The notes beneath the pieces are model-generated. The model saw only the letters and a list, made by a program, of their open reading frames with translations, made no database searches and was not told the origin of the DNA. Source: Gracilaria caudata (lineage: Eukaryota; Rhodophyta; Florideophyceae; Gracilariales; Gracilariaceae). From it: DNA of 55,792 nucleotides. Made by a program: the position numbers and the translations under genes. How positions within the stretch are numbered: position 1 is the stretch's first letter; each line of letters starts with the position of its first letter. The DNA lies in the NCBI GenBank assembly GCA_030374735.1, contig JASCIV010000064.1, forward strand, positions 1 to 55,792, read 5' to 3'. Below are positions 21,501-29,670 of the stretch, in pieces.

Positions 21501-22933
21501 TAACCCCAAACATTGGGGGTGTTTCGGAACGTCAATTCTTGAATTCCACCAGATGTTGGCTGAAATCCTTCGTCAGGATTCTCCGCAGTGACTCTGCATG
21601 CTATGACGTGACCGTGTGGTGGCATAGGAGCCAATGCCAGTGGCTCGAGATCATGTTTAAGAATTTCATTACCCAGAGTTCCGTTCCCCGCTTGCCGAGG
21701 AGGCGTTGACAAAGCGACAAGCGGTGAAGTCACATGGTCATCGCATGAAGGACCATCAGGGAGACGCAAGAACTTGCGAATAGTAGCAACGCTTCGAAGA
21801 GGAATACCCATTCCAATGTGAAGTTGAAGAGCAGGTAGGTTGACACCGGTGATCCATTCGGTAACAGGGTGCTCCACTTGAAGCCGGGGATTGAGCTCTA
21901 GGAAGTAAAATTCGCCACCGCTCTTATCTCCCTTGTACAGGTATTCTACGGTGCCTGCACCAACGTATCCAACTTCCTTAGCAAGAGCCACAGCCGCTTT
22001 TTCCAGGCCCTTCCAGACATGCGGGGGCGCGGCGACAACTGGTCCTTCCTCAATGATTTTCTGATGTCGTCGTTGAACCGAGCAATCTCTTCCGTAGAGA
22101 GCGATTGCATCACCGTACTCGTCAGCGACGATCTGGACTTCTAGATGGCGGGCGTTCTGCACCAAACGCATGAGGAAAATCGGGGAGCCTGGTACTTCAC
22201 TTGCCACCTGGCGATAGGCTGTACATATAGCGGCTTCTTCAAAAACCACACGAATGCCCTTTCCGCCACCGCCTTCGGATGCTTTTACAACAAGCGGATA
22301 TCCGCATTCTTCTGCCACCCTTTTTGCGTGCTCTGCCGACAGCACACACGCCTGTTGGTAGACATTATCCGGAACTCCACCATCTTCCTTGTAGTTGACA
22401 GTTAGCGCTTTGCCGGACCATGCAACGGTTGGCACCTTTGCCGATTGTGCTATGATTGTGCTAGCAATCTTATCACCTAGCGCATGCATACTTTTCGGAT
22501 TGGGGCCCAAGAAAGTTATGCCCAGCTGCGAGAGCCTCGCCGGCAAATTGGGGTTCTCAGAGGCATGTCCCCATCCCGCCCACACCGCATCGCAATCAAA
22601 GCGATTCGCAAGGTCGCAAATAAGCTCGACATTCGCAAAGTTGTGGTTGTTGGATCCGCCAGGTACTGAGGTCCACATGTCGGCCATTCGTACATATTCT
22701 GCATTAGCGGCTACGTCTTCCGGGGTAGCCATTGAGACGAACTCAATGGTGCGCTCGTTTCCAAAGGTCTCATACGACCATCTTCGAATGGAACGAATCG
22801 CTTTAACGGCCGCAATTCCATTATTGGCGATAAGGATCTTGCTGATAACTCGCTTGCCTCCCAGACGCTTGACATACTTTTGAAGAGAGGTGCTCTCGGG
22901 CTGCGACTCTGAAGGGGTTACGGACTTGGTCAT
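15542..22933 (-). CDS. ACC1: Acetyl-CoA carboxylase, homomeric multidomain
   Basis: 2463 residues in one exon. Order: biotin carboxylase (about 25-560; ILIANNGIAAVKAIRS, ATP-grasp loop EGGGGKGIRVV, ELNPRLQVEHPVTEW); biotinyl domain with EVMKM, the biotinylated lysine being K732; the long ACC central region (about 790-1700); and carboxyltransferase (about 1740-2290; LAANSGARIG, GSGLIAGETSRAY, NEQLGGTKVMYPNG, LANWRGFSGGMRDMFDEILK). It makes malonyl-CoA for fatty-acid elongation. There is no transit peptide, so it is probably cytosolic; red-algal plastids usually encode their own heteromeric enzyme subunits. It exceeds the usual 2200-2350 residues, partly through a hydrophilic S/K-rich insert at about residues 1390-1455 and a long C-terminal tail. 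Confidence 0.97.
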   Translation of the reverse strand: MTKSVTPSESQPESTSLQKYVKRLGGKRVISKILIANNGIAAVKAIRSIRRWSYETFGNERTIEFVSMATPEDVAANAEYVRMADMWTSVPGGSNNHNFANVELICDLANRFDCDAVWAGWGHASENPNLPARLSQLGITFLGPNPKSMHALGDKIASTIIAQSAKVPTVAWSGKALTVNYKEDGGVPDNVYQQACVLSAEHAKRVAEECGYPLVVKASEGGGGKGIRVVFEEAAICTAYRQVASEVPGSPIFLMRLVQNARHLEVQIVADEYGDAIALYGRDCSVQRRHQKIIEEGPVVAAPPHVWKGLEKAAVALAKEVGYVGAGTVEYLYKGDKSGGEFYFLELNPRLQVEHPVTEWITGVNLPALQLHIGMGIPLRSVATIRKFLRLPDGPSCDDHVTSPLVALSTPPRQAGNGTLGNEILKHDLEPLALAPMPPHGHVIACRVTAENPDEGFQPTSGGIQELTFRNTPNVWGYFSVGASGGVHEFADSQFGHLFAWGETRESSRRSLVLALKELSIRGDIRTTVEYLIKLLEMKAFRENQITTAWLDSLIAEKVAAEKPPTDLAVIVGAVCRAHIQFTERAELFTKCLERGQLPPLDRSLVEFPVQLIYEDVKYSFTVTRADVSTFRVRLENDEFGKDPKKSVLAELRTLADGAKLVVLNGRSHVCYLRIEPAGLRLSIDGKTCLFPKEYDPTRLASSVSGKLVRYLVQNDERVAVGQPYVELEVMKMYLTLSAPEAGRITLTSTEGTSVEIGEVIATMELDDPSKVRRAEKFRGSLPDFNDPQAMGLKPHQQFFAAEKQLRLLLHGFDAKKASITDFINEVDDVRVCAGEIRQTLSFLSGRISPDLQRTVESELQAMLRDAGVEDKNDFGRGEKIRGCFSNSNSTLAKQKWMNQTQVVSYAVSQILAHCRDVPEASELFNTAAKYSSGSILASSIAGLLDEYLNIEKIFARRTGGAADTLFALRNENKKDLSSIVDVAVSHIRLREKNASLIDFLDMLSKPALSAVLSEENAQTAELKARLHQLSQLYAPEYSDVALRARIMVADLRLPHFHQRKTTIENMLEAIVRASSDRREEEIQRVVRLSESILDVLVSFIIPSENSVVSSAVRSVATQVYLLRSYRAYDVNNLKVFCSESPHTNTTLTAEWKFRFLKREDSGPTVMSMNGVRRPRAHVSRGMKSFDSADNLSQAMGGASTELDDEPFRDGRLAAFQDWSSMEAEFDSILDMYAREHTSSSMRNVNVLTILLRWDSSAPPVTGNGEAESGNMSHAKHSFDAERDPFLVENLVSKSLSTFCRAKPSRMDRAAKARIKAVTFIVIPGSSSESLTYPAFFTLRVRNKFDEDPIYRHIDPPMAFQLELSRLSNFSISRFGYPNRSIHVFFAQDKSLSRRKKSSDSISSGKKPPIGDTQGLEQNKGSNGIDLPEGSNTSGASLSKSKEKEPVQTEPNSKKHDNRFQRDVDARFFVRAVIRQADVFSSSNECAIVSMPEAERTFIEALDAVEMANCDRRFRRTDFNHIFLNIVPSVEIDIEDVEAICRRMFQRYANRCWSLRVFAVEIRVPALVVAKDTSASIIPLRFLLFNPTGHMLRVESYVETVDPNTGDELFVTVSNDSPGSLHGSLVSEPYPIMDRIQRRRVVAQAMETTYVYDFMHIFTKQLHQTWRRYSEDRLLGGFHRHKMPTELIEAKELILSRDSSSRSGPELVETTRKPGQNDIGMVAWIWMIRTPEFPDGRQIIVIANDITFRSGSFGPEEDTLFCAVSKMARERGLPRIYLAANSGARIGVADEVREKLHVDWIDASVPSKGFRCITVKESDLQELGQGIKTGKRVGSDMLEVTDIIGLEHGIGVENLMGSGLIAGETSRAYEETFTLSYVSSRSVGIGAYLVRLGQRVIQKKSAAPIILTGYSALNKVLGHDVYISNEQLGGTKVMYPNGITHTVVDDDVQGVDAVLRWLSFIPKIKGEKLPIVESRDPVSRAILSRPPLNGQSYDPRSKLIAGEVDNTGDDRRFLGGLFDKDSWEEYLEGWAKTVIVGRARLGGVPTGVIAVETRSVERVTPADPASPDTRESVVTQAGQVWYPDSAAKTAQAIKDFDREGLPLFILANWRGFSGGMRDMFDEILKSGSVIVDALRCYKQPVFVYLPPGAELRGGAWVVLDTLINPEMIEMYADPTSRGGVLEPEGTVDVKYRRRHLIKTMHQLDPKLRELDEALRGTNQSGVILSDEKKQSIHEAIYAREVEVLPIYRSIATSFCDLHDTPGRLMAKGAVRRIIDWRDARSFFYWRLQRRLAEERVRKKVLEADPDMCDEKVRSLLRKWGADYRMEAGVSGHGVPNGTIDFDGLKKQAVQGSFEEDDSWVFHWLEVEEDAIDKRIEKIRTSRIAADVTQCSKDSKEGFVDGIEAALRNCKTKSERAEMIAAIQEKISLVNSTRSPSLSSFGIFSKLGKLGWDRDGESKSGDTR

Positions 22934-24592
22934 GTGTGTATTCTCAGCGCCGCAACGTTGGTAGACGTGCTATCACGCGGGACGCAAGCGCGAGATCGCA
23001 AGCGACAAAGCAGCGCAGCGAAGAGAAGTCGGCCGCAATGGTTAATTGAAACGCAATGCACGCATGGACGGGCTCGCTAAACGCAGAGATTGAGCTAGCC
23101 ACCGTCGCGTGCTAGCTCTCAGAAGCGTGTCGGAGACGGCAGACAGGCGACTCGGCGGCACTGACGGTGCGGAGTTGCCTGGCCCGTGCTCAGGCGAGTG
23201 TGGGGCGCCATCATGAACAGCGCGTGGCGCGCTGTCGGGAAGGTATGCCGTCCACGTGTGCGAGCAGATCATCCGAAGTCGCCGTGCTGGGCGTGTCGTG
23301 CTGGCGCATCATGGCATGGGTGCTCTTCTTGAGCGTTGCGATCCACCACACGTTCCCATCGTGATGATTCCTCGACGATGATGCAGGTATCTACAGTACC
23401 GTCGTACCCGTTTCAGCTTCGTAGCTTTGTCGCCGTCACTTACCCTTACGGAAGCATCACTGTCTCAGCGTGGCTTGATAGTAAGAGTTAGCAACCTAAC
23501 TCTGACTTTTGAACTGGTGCGATGTTTTCGTGTTATAAGGCGCCTCTGCTACTGTACTGTGCGACTTGGTGAACCGTCTCCAATGCCTTGCGCAAGGAGG
23601 CCAGTACAACTGATGAGGGGCATAATTTCTCCATAATCAGCGCTGAACAATCTGTATCTATTACGAGGGGAACGCTAATGTTACTTGGACTTTCGCGTCT
23701 CCGCTTTCCTCGTGGCACAAGCTGTCTTGCGAATGAGACAACTCGTCATCGTCGTGTCACAAGCTCTTGTCGAATTGAGGTGTTGTGCTTCGAGTGACTA
23801 CGCTATTGTATTGAGACATACACACACATGCAACCTGAGCTCGTCAACGACTGCTTTTGCACGTAAAACTAAAACTTCGTCGTTCAGCTTTGGCCAGCTT
23901 CTTCACGTACCGAGAACGCCTAGCGCTCCAGAGACAGTTTTGTGTCTCTCTCTCTGTCCCCCCCTGTGCATTGCATTTGCATCAGCCGCCGGATTCATCC
24001 TTTTCTTGTATATTCTCTCTCTCTCTATAACTATCATCTTCGTCCTATTCGATGAAGAGCACGTCAGCTTGACCTATGAAATGACAATCGATAACGTGTT
24101 AAGTGAGTGGTGTCCCTCCGTAACTATGCTTGGGTTACAGCTCGAGTACGCTTTAATAAAGACTTTCTGTGCACGTGCCAGAAGTAAAAAAAGTTCTCCC
24201 TTGTTGATGTTGCACAAGCGTGAGGCCTTTTAAAAGCCATACCGACGCTGCCTTGCACCATCTGGAGCCAACGGTCTCCACTGAGGTCGCAGAGAACCTT
24301 CAAATTGCGTTCATCTTTTCAAAGACATGAGGCAGGAGCCTCACATACAAAACGGATGCGAGGTTTCGGGTATGGATTGATCGATACATATCTTGCCTTC
24401 TGACCGAAACTTATCGTTGTTTCCAGAGTGCAACTCCATTCAACCTTCAATCTCAAAGCAACATAGAAAGCTCTTGTTTATGTTTCTGTATTTAAGTTCA
24501 CTGCTTGCTAGTTCATTTTGTGCTAAAAAGGGCTAAGATGTGTAAAGGAGTTCGATGGAGCCACAAGGCTTTTCATTCCGCCAATAGTGCCA
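22934..24592. other. Long intergenic region upstream of ACC
   Basis: 1.66 kb with no supported gene. Sequence next to the ACC start is GC-rich and TATA-less. From about 23400 it becomes more T-rich. The longest frame (23685-24233, +) starts at TTG and its composition looks like chance. The right end should include the 3' UTR of the secreted acidic protein gene. Confidence 0.4.
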
Positions 24593-25783
24593 TCATCCTT
24601 CATAAGGGAGCAACATTTCGACGTCGTCCGCAGACTCTGTCTTGCAGTTGTTTGGTGACACCATCACCACTCTTTTGCCTCCCCGACGTTTGACACACAT
24701 CTTCTCACCTGATGCCACGCATTCGAATTTGGGCTCACACGGCCGTGGCTTGCACTTTCCAGAGCTTGCGCTAGCTTCTTCCATGTCGTAACACTCCCCA
24801 CCCCTACGCGTGGTAAGACTGCACGCACAGAAGCCGTCCGCTTTGCTCTCATCATTTTGTCCGCTCACATCGGAATCGTCGCCGCCCTTTCTATCACGCT
24901 TGTCATCATCATCATCTTCTTCTTCATTTCTGTTCTTTTCCCTGTCGTCTTTACGGTCATCGTCGTCATCGTCGTCGTCGTCGTCGTCGCCATCATCGTG
25001 ATCACCATCGTGATCACCATCTTCATCGTCTTTGCCGCCCTTCCTCTCTTCATCCTCTTCCTTGTCGCCATCGTCATCGCCTTCGTCTTCGTCCATATCG
25101 ACCTTGTTTTTCTCGATGTTCTTACCGGAACACTGCTCTCCACCAATCACAAATCGGAGGAAAACCGAACCCGCCGCCTCAATCTTGTCCTTTCCAGTCA
25201 ATCTCCAGATGAAAGACGCCTTGCTATCAAACTTCTTCCCTTCAAATGCGATCTTGGCCGCTTTCTTCCAGTGACAAAAGCCGTGCCTCCTACCGGACTT
25301 CTTGTCTTTGTACACCTTCACTTTGTCCCAAGATTTTTTCTCCCATTTCTTCCACTTAGAGAACTGGCCGCGCGTACTGAAGCGCTCGATACCTGTGCGA
25401 TAAACCTTTCCTTCGTGTGTGATGGTGGCCATCAAACCTGCAGTTTTGCTATGAGGGCCGGTTTTGGTGCACCTGAACCCGACGACATCTGTTTTCCTCA
25501 GCGATACTTCAACTTGTTTAAGAAACCCAGAACGTGTCTTTTGCTTCTTTCCGTTCACATACAGCTTGGCTTTTCCACCGAAGACGGCGAACTTGATGAC
25601 GGAACGGGAGGGCTTGGAAGTGTGGACCGAAGTCTGTAACAAGGGTAGTGAAGATATGGAGTCAGTTGAGATGACGGTTTGCGAGTCTGAGAAGAAAGCT
25701 CGAGCGTGTACGACAGAAAACAAAGCGACTGCAAGAAGGAAACTGTTGCAAATGTTGCGAATAGTATGGATGTTGAATATCAT
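24593..25783 (-). CDS. Secreted poly-acidic, cysteine-containing protein
   Basis: 396 residues with a clear signal peptide (ICNSFLLAVALFSVVHARA). Residues about 60-220 form a basic, beta-rich region with repeated GK.KLYVNGKKQKT-like and W.KK motifs and a few cysteines. Residues about 225-315 are almost entirely D, E, K and R, with eleven aspartates in a row. The last 80 residues are cysteine-rich (FCACSLTT..GGECYD..CKPRPCEPKFEC). I do not recognise a family. The architecture suggests an extracellular or cell-wall protein in which the acidic block binds cations or the basic head binds sulfated polysaccharide; that is inference. A TATAAAAG box lies 172 bp upstream of the ATG. Confidence 0.75.
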   Translation of the reverse strand: MIFNIHTIRNICNSFLLAVALFSVVHARAFFSDSQTVISTDSISSLPLLQTSVHTSKPSRSVIKFAVFGGKAKLYVNGKKQKTRSGFLKQVEVSLRKTDVVGFRCTKTGPHSKTAGLMATITHEGKVYRTGIERFSTRGQFSKWKKWEKKSWDKVKVYKDKKSGRRHGFCHWKKAAKIAFEGKKFDSKASFIWRLTGKDKIEAAGSVFLRFVIGGEQCSGKNIEKNKVDMDEDEGDDDGDKEEDEERKGGKDDEDGDHDGDHDDGDDDDDDDDDDDRKDDREKNRNEEEDDDDDKRDRKGGDDSDVSGQNDESKADGFCACSLTTRRGGECYDMEEASASSGKCKPRPCEPKFECVASGEKMCVKRRGGKRVVMVSPNNCKTESADDVEMLLPYEG

Positions 25784-25954
25784 TGTGGATGAGCAGAGCA
25801 GTTAGTGAGTTAGTTGAATGAGGCGGTTTCCGGGCTTGATGCAAGCGTTTGATGATTGGAAGAAGTGGCAATGAGAGGCTGATTCGTTACGGTTGCGGCG
25901 TGGCTGTTGCTGAAGATTGATGGATTGAAGTCCGAAGGCAGACGGATTGGAAGC

Positions 25955-25962
25955 CTTTTATA
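25955..25962 (-). promoter_or_regulatory. TATA box of the secreted acidic protein gene
   Basis: TATAAAAG on the minus strand, 172 bp upstream of the ATG at 25783, implying a 5' UTR of roughly 140 bases. Confidence 0.6.
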
Positions 25963-25993
25963 GTAGATGGGGAGCCGTATAGGAGAGGTTCAC

Positions 25994-26400
25994 TCACACC
26001 AACTTCAGTAAAGATTTCCTTCCCTTCTCTATGAGTTTCGTGGTCCTTCGTATATGGGGGTACGGTATCCAAGTTAACTCTGATAGGTTGAATGGGACGT
26101 ACACGCTCCAATCTACCTTCGTCTCCACTAGGAAAGTGTCCATATCATACTTCCACATCAAACCATGGAATGCCCAATCTATCTCTCTTCGCTCATGGCT
26201 GATGTAGTGGCTGTGTGGTATTGGCCAACCTTCTTCAATGTTCTCACACCTAGATTTTGACGGCACTAGAAGTAGGAGGGCGTACCTTTGTAGCCAAATA
26301 TCGCCATTACTTTCTTCGCGTTAACATTCACATTCTTCCATCTATGCGGAGAGGAGAAAGAAGATACTGTCTCTCCTCAGGTTTTTAAACTACACTTATG
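25994..26400 (-). pseudogene. Frameshifted fragment of an unrecognised gene
   Basis: From about 26380 the minus strand reads a protein-like frame (SSPHRWKNVNVNAKKVMAIF then GYKGTPSYF) that stops at a TAG near 26273. Coding character continues at once in another frame (VPSKSRCENIEEGWPIPHSH, later IDWAFHGLMWKYDMD) to a stop at 25994. No ATG begins the second frame, and the intervening GT...AG would be only 20 bp, too short for an intron like those seen elsewhere here. A one- or two-base lesion in a former gene is the simplest explanation. The family is not recognised. Confidence 0.4.
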
Positions 26401-27226
26401 ACATGAAAATCAATAGTTCACCAGCAGTTTCGGTCTGTAACACACTCTGGATATCCCTCGCTCTTGGGCGTCTTATTGAATTTCTCTTTCGCTTGATAAC
26501 CTGATGAGGCTTTCAAGGTCTATGATTCATGAATATGTATCGTCTCTCTCGTGCGCGATGCATGGGAAACACTCTTGCGAGACTTACAGAAATAGTTAAC
26601 TCCAGTCGTTCCGTCATTATAGTTGATCAGCGAACGCAGTTTCGGTAAAAGTACCTAAGAGCGGTTCAGACTAAAAGGAGCTATGAGAAGCGTCATTGGC
26701 GAAGTAGGAGAAAAGTTCCGCTGAGCTGCTGCTGAGGGCTCAATGCGTGCTGCTCGCTGAGTTTGCTCGCGAACGCTCGTAATCGTGCTGTTGCAATTCG
26801 CAGCGTGCCTCGTTTCATTTTCGTCTTGCTGGTGCGCTCTTTTAATTGCGGCAGCTTGATGGGGTCGTTTCTGGGTCGCGCCGCGCTGTTTGCCGGCCGT
26901 CGCATGTTCGGCCCGCGCGCTGGGCGTGGCGGCGGCGGACAAGAAGGAGCGCTCGTACATCATGCTCAACCCTGAAGACTGAAGAACCACGTCGCTTTCC
27001 ACGTCCCACCGAAAGTTAGTACAGTATCTTAGTTCGGGGTTCTTCGCGTCGCAGTGCAATTGTGGGGCTTGGATAGCGCACTTGCACACGGTTCATGCGC
27101 ATTCTAATTATTGTCAGCAGCTCTCAGAACCTCTCGCGCGCCACGGCGTCGCACAATGCAATTATCTCTCCCCTTGCTCTCGCCTCTCCTATCGCACAGA
27201 CCGGCTGACAATGGGCTCGAATTCGG
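26401..27226. other. No gene recognised
   Basis: A minus-strand frame at 26655-27089 has its first ATGs at 26960-26963 and is alanine/arginine-rich without a recognisable domain. I do not call it. The last 120 bp lead into a strong TATA box on the + strand. Confidence 0.35.
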
Positions 27227-27234
27227 TATAAAAG
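27227..27234 (+). promoter_or_regulatory. TATA box of the structured-repeat transcription unit
   Basis: TATAAAAG, followed by sequence with no long ATG-initiated frame. A start site about 30 bp downstream would place the repeat array in one transcript. Confidence 0.5.
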
Positions 27235-27256
27235 GAGCGCGCCGCTCTCCGATCTG

Positions 27257-27990
27257 CTCCGTTCATCTCTTCCCTCTGGTACCTGAGTCAGAGCCTGGGG
27301 GGGATGACTGGGGAGTGAGGACCCTCAGCATCCCAATCGTGGCGGCGTTTCCCGGCGGAATGGGGAAGTGGCGCCCCCACCGTCGGGAGATACCTCCCGA
27401 TGCCCTGGGCTCGGGCTCGGAAGGGGTTCCTGGGGAGTAAGAACCCCCAGTGCCCGGACGGGGCGGGCCCTGCCCATAGTCGTGGCCTGGGGGCGGGCAG
27501 GGCGACTATTGGGAAGGGCCTCAACCGATCCATGGAATCTTTGTTATTAGGGATGGGAAGTTGCGACCCTAGTCCTGGGACTGGGGATTTGGTCACCCCA
27601 GCCCGAAGGGCGCCGGGGGGTGGTGTCCCCGGTAGCCTAATGGAAGAAACTTGGAAGACTTTGGGGATGGGGAGTTGTGACCCTAGTCCCGGGACTGGGG
27701 ATTTGATGCCCCCAGCCCGAAGGGCGCCGGGGGGTGATGGCCCCGGTAGTCTAATGGATCTCGGCAAACCGTGGGGATGGGGAGTCGTGACCCTAGTCCC
27801 GGGACTGGGGATTTGATCACCCCAGCCCGAAGGGCGCCGGGGGGTGGCGGCCCCGGTAGCTTAATGCCACTCCTAACAAATGATTTATCTTTGGTTGCGA
27901 AGCATATGAGTTGTTTAGGTAGTTATCGTAGTCGTTGTAGGTGTTAGAAGTAGCACGTTTGAGTTTCAATAAAGGGATGGCTTTGGGCAA
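27257..27990 (+). ncRNA. Candidate structured non-coding RNA with tandem repeats
   Basis: A unit bounded by TATAAAAG (27227) and AATAAA (27968-27973). It contains perfect hairpins 383-389/394-400 and 423-429/441-447 (add 27000). It also has an H-type pseudoknot candidate: 27467-27475 pairs with 27495-27503 (9 bp), and 27476-27481 pairs with 27504-27509 (6 bp). Three tandem units follow (starts 27550, 27664, 27774). Each has a 10-bp hairpin (CCCTAGTCCC/GGGACTGGGG) and a GCCC-GAA-GGGC triloop hairpin inside a C-run/G-run stem. No convincing ORF spans it. It could instead be the structured 3' end of the neighbouring minus-strand retroelement. Boundaries are estimates. Confidence 0.35.
27550..27866 (+). 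repeat. Tandem repeat, about 110 bp, three copies
   Basis: Copies start at 27550, 27664 and 27774 (periods 114 and 110), the third being shorter. The core from GACCCTAGTC to CCCCGGTAG is nearly identical in all three. Differences cluster in loops and in the linker between units. Confidence 0.85.
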
Positions 27991-29030
27991 TGTGTTTTGC
28001 CAGCTTGGAGAATGAGCGTTCGTTCTATGGCGCTGAAGGCATTGGTGGCGTCAACACTTATGAGTACAAATGGTTGTCCGCGCAGTCGATTTGTGAGATA
28101 CTTTATGGCGTGAACCAACGCTTCAGCACCACATTGTATACCAACTGCCAACTGGTGCCGTCTTAAGAAAGACTGTACATTTGGCTCTCGGGAGAACTTA
28201 TACGCAAGGAGTCTTGCCATAAAGCGGCGCTACATGAGACCCATAACTAGAGGACAAAGCTTCATGGAGTGTGGTTTCGGTATCGCAACTAGTGAGCCCG
28301 TAGCAAACCATCGGCAAGATTGTGGCGGAGGCTTTCCTTTAACCACATTATTGACGAAGGTTTTGTTACCTCGGCAAGGATCGGCTGATCCGGTGTGGTC
28401 CCGCCTGGCATTGCCGCGAGGACTCGAAGATGACAAAGGCGCATACCATCAGGCCCTGGGGAGGAAAATAACGGAAGACGCCGAAGAAAACGACGGACCA
28501 TTGCTTCTTGTAGTTATACTGCAGGCGGGAGAGAATTTTTTTCGCTCGTATCTACGGCGATCGAAGGGCCAGAATGAAGTTCTTGGAGAGCGCTAACGAC
28601 GGATGCCGTTGGGGAAGCCGGTGCGGAAAGTTCTGTTAAACAAATGGTTGCGTTTCAGTAGTCGCAAGTGTAAAAGGCTATGCGGCATCGTTCGACGTTA
28701 GTCCTCGGTGGCCGTTCAGGGGGGTGCAACTGTAAATGTGCAATGATGGCTTCTTCTACGAGAAAGTCCCACTCGCCGCGTAGAGCCATCGTTATTCTGC
28801 GACTAATCGCTCGATATAAGATTGGGGGTATTGCGGTTCCGTGCTTCGTGCTTCCCGTTCTTACGCAAAACAAGTTTTGGGGTAACAAAAAGACGAGGAA
28901 GGCATTGTTCCTGCAGGTTGGCGGAGTTTGCGGTGTTAAAGTTGTGCAAGAGATTGTAGTACAGGTTGATCATATCTCGACGTAGCGAACGAGGTATGTA
29001 CTCTAGAGTTGGGATCCGGTACTCAATATC
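27966..29030 (-). mobile_element. Degenerate non-LTR retrotransposon, reverse transcriptase part
   Basis: Minus-strand pieces in order: YDIEYRIPTLEYIPRSLRRD with QCLPRLFVTPKLVL downstream (about 28835-29030); GEWDFLVEEAIIAHLQLHPP (to 28655); FSSPGPDGMRLCHLRVLA, the RT finger region (about 28400-28460); SLVAIPKP and PLVMGLM-stop-RRFMARLLA (about 28230); and GIQCGAEALVHAIKYL followed by VDATNAFSAIER, whose aspartate is RT motif A (about 28050). Several frameshifts and an in-frame TAG break the ORF. The YADD catalytic motif is absent because the similarity stops near 27966. The copy is dead. It belongs to a LINE-like family by the GGAEALVHA and DxxNAF motifs. Confidence 0.75.
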
Positions 29031-29361
29031 GTATGCATTGGTTCCTTAAAAGGTTCAAGTGAATCGGGAGTGCGAAGAAGGACGAAGTTCTTCGGTCCAA
29101 AGCCACAGGAGTTGCGTGCAGCGCGAACCAGGGCTCGCAGACCTTTGCGAGAGAGGGGAACCAATCAAGGTTCTCGCTTTGATCGCTATGTACCTCTGCA
29201 TTTATCGCAGGGAGTCTGGATGGTTTGGGCGGTTGCAGTGTCTTGGGCATGCGGTATTGAACGATATCAGCGTACGTACGACAGCAGAAACACACTTGCC
29301 AAAGAAAAATCGTTTATTCTACACTTCCAGCTCACCTACACTAACAGGGTGCCACGAGAAC

Positions 29362-29670
29362 TTAAAGACCAAGTGCGTGGGTGACGGCAGAAATATCTCC
29401 AAGGGCAGCAAGTTGCCCGAGGATACCTTTTCCAGTAATGGCTTCAGTTGCAATAGCAAGCACAAGTCCAAGCATGGCGGCACGCCCGTTCAGAATTTCA
29501 GAGAAAGCGGTGAAGCCTTGAGGAATCTTTTGGTTGTCTGCCATCACGATGGTAGCCGATCGTCGAACTGGGGCGACGGCAATGCGACGAGAGGTGAAGG
29601 AAGTGGCTGACAAGGTTGGGGTGGCGCGTGCCAGGACTGGGGTTGCGGAGACAAAGGCTGTGGAGTTCAT
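29362..29670 (-). CDS. One-helix (HLIP/OHP-type) light-stress protein, plastid-targeted
   Basis: 102 residues from the ATG at 29670; the frame also extends upstream, but only to a GTG. Residues 1-40 form a transit peptide with an early phenylalanine (MNSTAFVSATPVLAR), typical of red algal plastid import. The mature part has a single membrane helix with the chlorophyll-binding generic motif: E58, N61 and R63 in FSEILNGRAAMLGLVLA, then EAITGKGILGQL. High-light-induced proteins of this type bind chlorophyll and carotenoid and protect photosystem assembly. A TATAAAAG box lies about 125 bp upstream. It is flanked by a dead retroelement and repeats but is itself intact. Confidence 0.88.
   Translation of the reverse strand: MNSTAFVSATPVLARATPTLSATSFTSRRIAVAPVRRSATIVMADNQKIPQGFTAFSEILNGRAAMLGLVLAIATEAITGKGILGQLAALGDISAVTHALGL

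Noticed and set aside
23685..24233. 182-codon + strand frame with apparent membrane segments
   Set aside because: Starts at TTG; the hydrophobic segment comes from CT-rich low complexity. No protein-like conservation is visible.
24857..25639. Hydrophobic V/I-rich + strand frame opposite the secreted acidic protein
   Set aside because: The hydrophobic runs are the antisense of GAT/GAC (Asp) repeats; the minus strand has the signal peptide and TATA box.
26655..27089. 144-codon minus-strand frame
   Set aside because: No ATG until 26963, biased A/R composition, no recognised motif.
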